Assembly: GCA_947494145.1 (NCBI GenBank)
Contig: CANLTZ010000001.1
Span: 248,001 to 312,000 of the forward strand
Direction of reading: 5' to 3'
DNA length: 64,000 nucleotides
Source: an uncultured Jannaschia sp.
Lineage (GTDB): Bacteria; Pseudomonadota; Alphaproteobacteria; Rhodobacterales; Rhodobacteraceae
The notes beneath the pieces are model-generated. The model searched no databases. It saw only the letters and a program-made list of their open reading frames with translations, and was not told the origin of the DNA. The number at the start of each line of letters is the position of its first letter. The stretch's first letter is position 1. A program made the translations under genes and the position numbers. Positions 61,140 to 64,000 of this stretch are shown here, one piece after another.

Positions 61140-62089
61140 CCCTGCCGCAAGTCGGCTTGGCGGATATCCAGGCGGCGGCAGCGCGCTTGCGTGGCGTGGC
61201 GATCCGCACGCCGCTGCTTAATTCGCCCCCGCTCGACCAAGCGCTGGGGCGGCGCATCTATGTGAAGCCCGAATGTTTGCAGAAGACCGGCAGCTTCAAG
61301 TTCCGCGGTGCCTATGCCGCCATTTCGGGGATGGACCCGGCCATGCGCGCCCGGGGCATCCTGGCGTTTTCTTCTGGCAACCATGCCCAAGGCGTGGCGC
61401 TGGCTGCCGCGCTGCATGGCGCGCCTGCGGTGATCATCATGCCGTCCGACGCGCCGGAGGTGAAAATCTCGAACACGCGCGGCTACGGCGCGGAAGTCAT
61501 CCTATATGACCGGGAAACCGAAGACCGCGACGCGATCGGTGAGCGTCTGCAAGTCGAACGCGGGATGGAGCTTCTGCGCCCCTTTGACGATGTCCGTATT
61601 ATCGCGGGGCAAGGCACCGTCGGCACCGAAATCGCGGAAGATCTGCCCGATGGCATTTCCGAAGTGCTGGTCTGCTGTGGCGGCGGCGGGCTGACATCCG
61701 GCGTGGCGCTGGGCTTGGATGGCAAGGCCGTCGTCCGCCCGGTGGAGCCTGCGGGCTTCGATGACGTGACCCGCTCGCTCACTGAGGGGCGCATCCTGCG
61801 CAACCCGTCCATGGGCGGGTCGATCTGCGACGCGGTTCTGACGCCTTCGCCTGGCAACTTGACCTTCCCCATCCTACAGCGCCTATGCGGCCCTGGGATT
61901 ATCGTCACCGATGATGAGGCCTTGCGCGCCATGGCGCTTGCCTGGCAGCATTTTCGTATCGTGCTAGAGCCCGGCGGCGCCGTGGGTCTGGCGGCGGCTT
62001 TGTTCCACCACCATGGCGATGTGGTCGCCGTGGCGTCGGGGGGCAACGTGGATCGCGAGATGTTTGAGCGGGCTTTGGGGACGCTATGA
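61121..62089 (+). CDS. Threonine/serine dehydratase family PLP enzyme
   Basis: 322 residues. The PLP lysine is in CLQKTGSFKFRGAYAAI; the Gly-rich phosphate site is VCCGGGGLTSGVAL; SSGNHAQGVALAAALHG and MPSDAPEVKISNTRGYGA are typical. Candidates are biosynthetic/catabolic threonine dehydratase, serine racemase or 3-hydroxyaspartate dehydratase. It lacks a regulatory ACT domain. It overlaps the hydrolase upstream. Confidence 0.88.
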   Translation: MDDAALTLPQVGLADIQAAAARLRGVAIRTPLLNSPPLDQALGRRIYVKPECLQKTGSFKFRGAYAAISGMDPAMRARGILAFSSGNHAQGVALAAALHGAPAVIIMPSDAPEVKISNTRGYGAEVILYDRETEDRDAIGERLQVERGMELLRPFDDVRIIAGQGTVGTEIAEDLPDGISEVLVCCGGGGLTSGVALGLDGKAVVRPVEPAGFDDVTRSLTEGRILRNPSMGGSICDAVLTPSPGNLTFPILQRLCGPGIIVTDDEALRAMALAWQHFRIVLEPGGAVGLAAALFHHHGDVVAVASGGNVDREMFERALGTL

Positions 62090-62200
62090 GGAGGGACGGG
62101 TCGATGGCCGGACGTCCTTCGCTATCCAGAAAATGTGCCTGTCGTCGAGAAAACGTTAAGCGCGCAATTTGAAATGTCTCGTCCCGTCCCGTCCCGGCCC

Positions 62201-63460
62201 CTAAGCCCTGATCCGACGGTAAAGCACCCAGCTTACCCACATCAGGGCACTGGCGGCCAGGAACGACGCGCCGGGGAAATGGCGGTCCCCTTCCGTTGCG
62301 ATGCTGAAAATCCGCGTCATCAGCAAGGGCGACACGATGGCCGCCACCGCTGTGATCGAGGCCAGAACCCCCTGCAATTCCCCCTGTTGGTCGTCATCCG
62401 CCACGCGGCTGGCCAGGCCCTGCAAGGCAGGGGCCACCACGGCACCCAGGGCGGAAAACGGGGTCAATGCCAGAAGCAGCCAGCCGGAGGGCACGAAGGC
62501 GACCATGATTAGGATCACCGCATTGTAGGGCAGGAACCACGCCAGGACCTGCCGTTCCCCCAATCGCGGTACGATCAGGCGGATCAAGCCGCCCTGCACG
62601 ACGACCATGGAAATACCGTAAGCTGCCAGTGACCATCCGACCATGCCCGCGTCCCAGCCAAAGGCCGATTGCGTGAAATAGGCCCAGATCGCCGGATAGA
62701 CCCAATTGGCCACCTGATAGAACAGCCAGACCGCCATCAGAAGTCCCAAGCCCGGCAGCCGCCCGATGGCGCGCAGCCCGCCCAACGGGTTGGCGCGGCG
62801 CCAGTCGAAGGGGCGGCGCTTGCGCAAGGTCTCGGGCAGCACGATCAACCCGAAAACCAGGTTCGCGCCCGATAGTATGGCGGCGGCCCAGAAGGGCGCG
62901 CGCGGGCCCCATTCGGCCAACATGCCCCCCACGGCAGGGCCCAGCACGAAGCCCAGCCCAAACCCGGCGGAGACGAGCCCGAAATTCGCGGCCTTCTGCT
63001 CGGGGCGAGAGATATCGGCCATGAACGCGTTGGCCGTCGACATGGTGGCCGCGGCGATGCCTGCGATGATGCGGCCCAGAAGCAGCAGCCACAGCGTCTG
63101 GGCCAGAGCCATGACGATGTAGTCCACGAAGATGACTGCCATGGAAAAAAGCAGCACTGGCCGCCGCCCGAAGCGGTCCGACAGGTTGCCGATGGTGGGT
63201 GAGAAGAGAAACTGCATCAGCGCATAGCTCGACGCCAGAACCCCGCCCCAAAGCGCCGCACCCGACAGGTCGGTGACCATGACTTCGCGAAGAAGCGCGG
63301 GCATCACGGGCAGGATCAGCCCGATTCCCATGGCCTCGATGGTGATCGTGATCAGCACGAAGACCATGGGCATGGATAGCTTGCGCCCCGGGGTGGCGGC
63401 GACGTCGCTCATGGGAGGTGGGTCGCTGGGGCTGGATGCGGCGGGGTCATTTCGGTCCAT
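62201..63460 (-). CDS. MFS efflux transporter (TCR/Tet-like)
   Basis: 419 residues, 12 membrane segments. Motif A between segments 2 and 3 reads GNLSDRFGRRPVLLFSMA; motif C is in SAGFGLGFVLGPAVGGMLA. The sequence resembles the tetracycline-resistance group, but the substrate cannot be inferred. An ATG at 63412 (MSDVAATPG) is an alternative start. The 111-bp gap downstream holds distant inverted GGGACGGG / CCCGTCCC arms (62093-62100 and 62183-62190). Confidence 0.88.
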   Translation of the reverse strand: MDRNDPAASSPSDPPPMSDVAATPGRKLSMPMVFVLITITIEAMGIGLILPVMPALLREVMVTDLSGAALWGGVLASSYALMQFLFSPTIGNLSDRFGRRPVLLFSMAVIFVDYIVMALAQTLWLLLLGRIIAGIAAATMSTANAFMADISRPEQKAANFGLVSAGFGLGFVLGPAVGGMLAEWGPRAPFWAAAILSGANLVFGLIVLPETLRKRRPFDWRRANPLGGLRAIGRLPGLGLLMAVWLFYQVANWVYPAIWAYFTQSAFGWDAGMVGWSLAAYGISMVVVQGGLIRLIVPRLGERQVLAWFLPYNAVILIMVAFVPSGWLLLALTPFSALGAVVAPALQGLASRVADDDQQGELQGVLASITAVAAIVSPLLMTRIFSIATEGDRHFPGASFLAASALMWVSWVLYRRIRA

Positions 63461-63498
63461 AGGCGCGGTGCTGCGCCTGGGTCAATCCACCGCACCCT

Positions 63499-64000
63499 TC
63501 AGGCCAGTGCCGCCCGGGCCCTGGCCGCGAAGCGGCGCGCGTGGTCGGGCGCTTCGCCCCATTGCTGCTCTGGCGTGTAATCGGCGGGGTCGGCGCCCGC
63601 GCGCGACAGGAGAGAGCCGCCTTCCGCCGCCACTTCCTGCGCCCAGGCCTTCACCTGTGCTTGAGCCTCGGGGCGCCGTCGGTCGGCGGCCAGGGCAAAG
63701 GACAGGGCCTCCGCATGGATCAAGCCGTCCGGCGCGTCGAGCCTGGCACGCAGGCGGGCTGCGTCGGGTGTGACCTGCATCTCTGACAACAGCGTCAGAA
63801 CCCGGCCCGTGGCCACCACTAGGGACGGCAGCGCAAGCCATTCCGCAAACCAGGCGCCGCCATCGCGTTGGTCCCAATGAGCGTTGCCCAGGGTCGTGGC
63901 CAGCCCGGCACCATGGGCGGCCAGCGCCCGGATGGTCGATGGCACCACCGGGTTCGATTTCTGCGGCATGGTAGATGACCCTCCGCCCGTGCCGAGCGTC
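63499..64000 (-). CDS. pcaB: C-terminal part of a PcaB-like 3-carboxy-cis,cis-muconate cycloisomerase (fumarase superfamily)
   Basis: The 5' end lies beyond the window. The visible part begins in the superfamily signature, GTGGGSSTMPQKSNPVVPST, and continues HWDQRDGGAWFAEWLALP and ATGRVLTLLSEMQV. This fits the PcaB enzyme of the protocatechuate branch of the beta-ketoadipate pathway. Adenylosuccinate lyase or argininosuccinate lyase relatives are less likely given the MPQKSNP form and the short C-terminus. Confidence 0.75.
   Translation of the reverse strand, partial: TLGTGGGSSTMPQKSNPVVPSTIRALAAHGAGLATTLGNAHWDQRDGGAWFAEWLALPSLVVATGRVLTLLSEMQVTPDAARLRARLDAPDGLIHAEALSFALAADRRRPEAQAQVKAWAQEVAAEGGSLLSRAGADPADYTPEQQWGEAPDHARRFAARARAALA

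Noticed and set aside
1-64000. Prophage, insertion sequence, CRISPR-Cas, toxin-antitoxin or BGC island
   Set aside because: No integrase, transposase, cas, NRPS/PKS or phage structural genes were found; gene content is mainly core and common accessory metabolism.

Overview
The window is about 64 kb of dense, GC-rich bacterial chromosome. Gene content and order point to the Alphaproteobacteria, most likely Rhodobacterales (Rhodobacteraceae/Roseobacteraceae group). Supporting signs are the block rsmB - heparinase-like - purH - lspA - DUF3035 lipoprotein - M16 peptidase pair - mutL - rmuC, an Irr-type Fur regulator divergent from fabA-fabB-fabI, a DUF1674/SDHAF4 gene and an SbtA-type transporter. 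I see no rRNA, tRNA, prophage, insertion sequence or CRISPR array. Two genes are cut by the window edges: one at 1-99 and a PcaB-like lyase at 63499-64000.

Layout. 0.2-4.1 kb: D-Ala-D-Ala dipeptidase and D-amino acid transaminase, a tandem trio of small secreted paralogues, DUF1244 and an N-formylglutamate amidohydrolase. 4.2-12.9 kb: pyk behind a LacI-type palindrome, a Tat-exported MsrB-like protein, rpmI-rplT, an MBL-fold hydrolase, a sterol-desaturase-like protein, an SGNH lipoprotein, pheS (without pheT) and two small membrane proteins. 13-28.4 kb: a long minus-strand block (mltB, rnr, rmuC, mutL, two M16 peptidases, DUF3035, lspA, purH, heparinase II/III-like, rsmB), with several start/stop overlaps suggesting coupling. 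28.4-42.3 kb: SDHAF4-like protein, dapB, rbfA-NAGPA-like-truB, a dehalogenase-like hydrolase, an RTX protein, rpsO, a divergent sbtA/lysR pair, a zinc peptidase and pnp. 42.4-48.8 kb: class II Fic protein, YtoQ, a GST, mscL, a divergent ald/Lrp pair and azlCD. 48.9-54.1 kb: fdhD, two secreted paralogues, mobA, mobB and a DUF429-like/MoeA fusion, all overlapping or tightly packed, apparently one formate-dehydrogenase/molybdenum-cofactor operon. 54.2-64 kb: a beta-hydroxyacid dehydrogenase and an SDR, irr, fabA-fabB-fabI, a lone pilin-like gene, a HAD dehalogenase - hydrolase - PLP lyase operon, an MFS efflux pump and the PcaB-like end.

The most unusual content is non-coding. Two 116-bp palindromic elements (16876-16991 and 34693-34808) differ at one base by eye; one of them supplies the stop codon of rmuC. 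A second family shares the core GCCCGTCGATGGACCGGC (about 13.0, 16.8, 28.8 and 34.6 kb). A third family, with a core like CATCCTGGCAAAAATACTCC, lies behind 3' gene ends at 6.0, 47.6 and 54.1 kb. Most convergent gaps longer than about 50 bp hold either one of these elements or an ordinary hairpin terminator, so the repeats may act in transcript 3'-end formation. At 47671-47752 there is a nested set of operator-like palindromes with no obvious owner.

All functions are inferred from reading the sequence; no database search was run.
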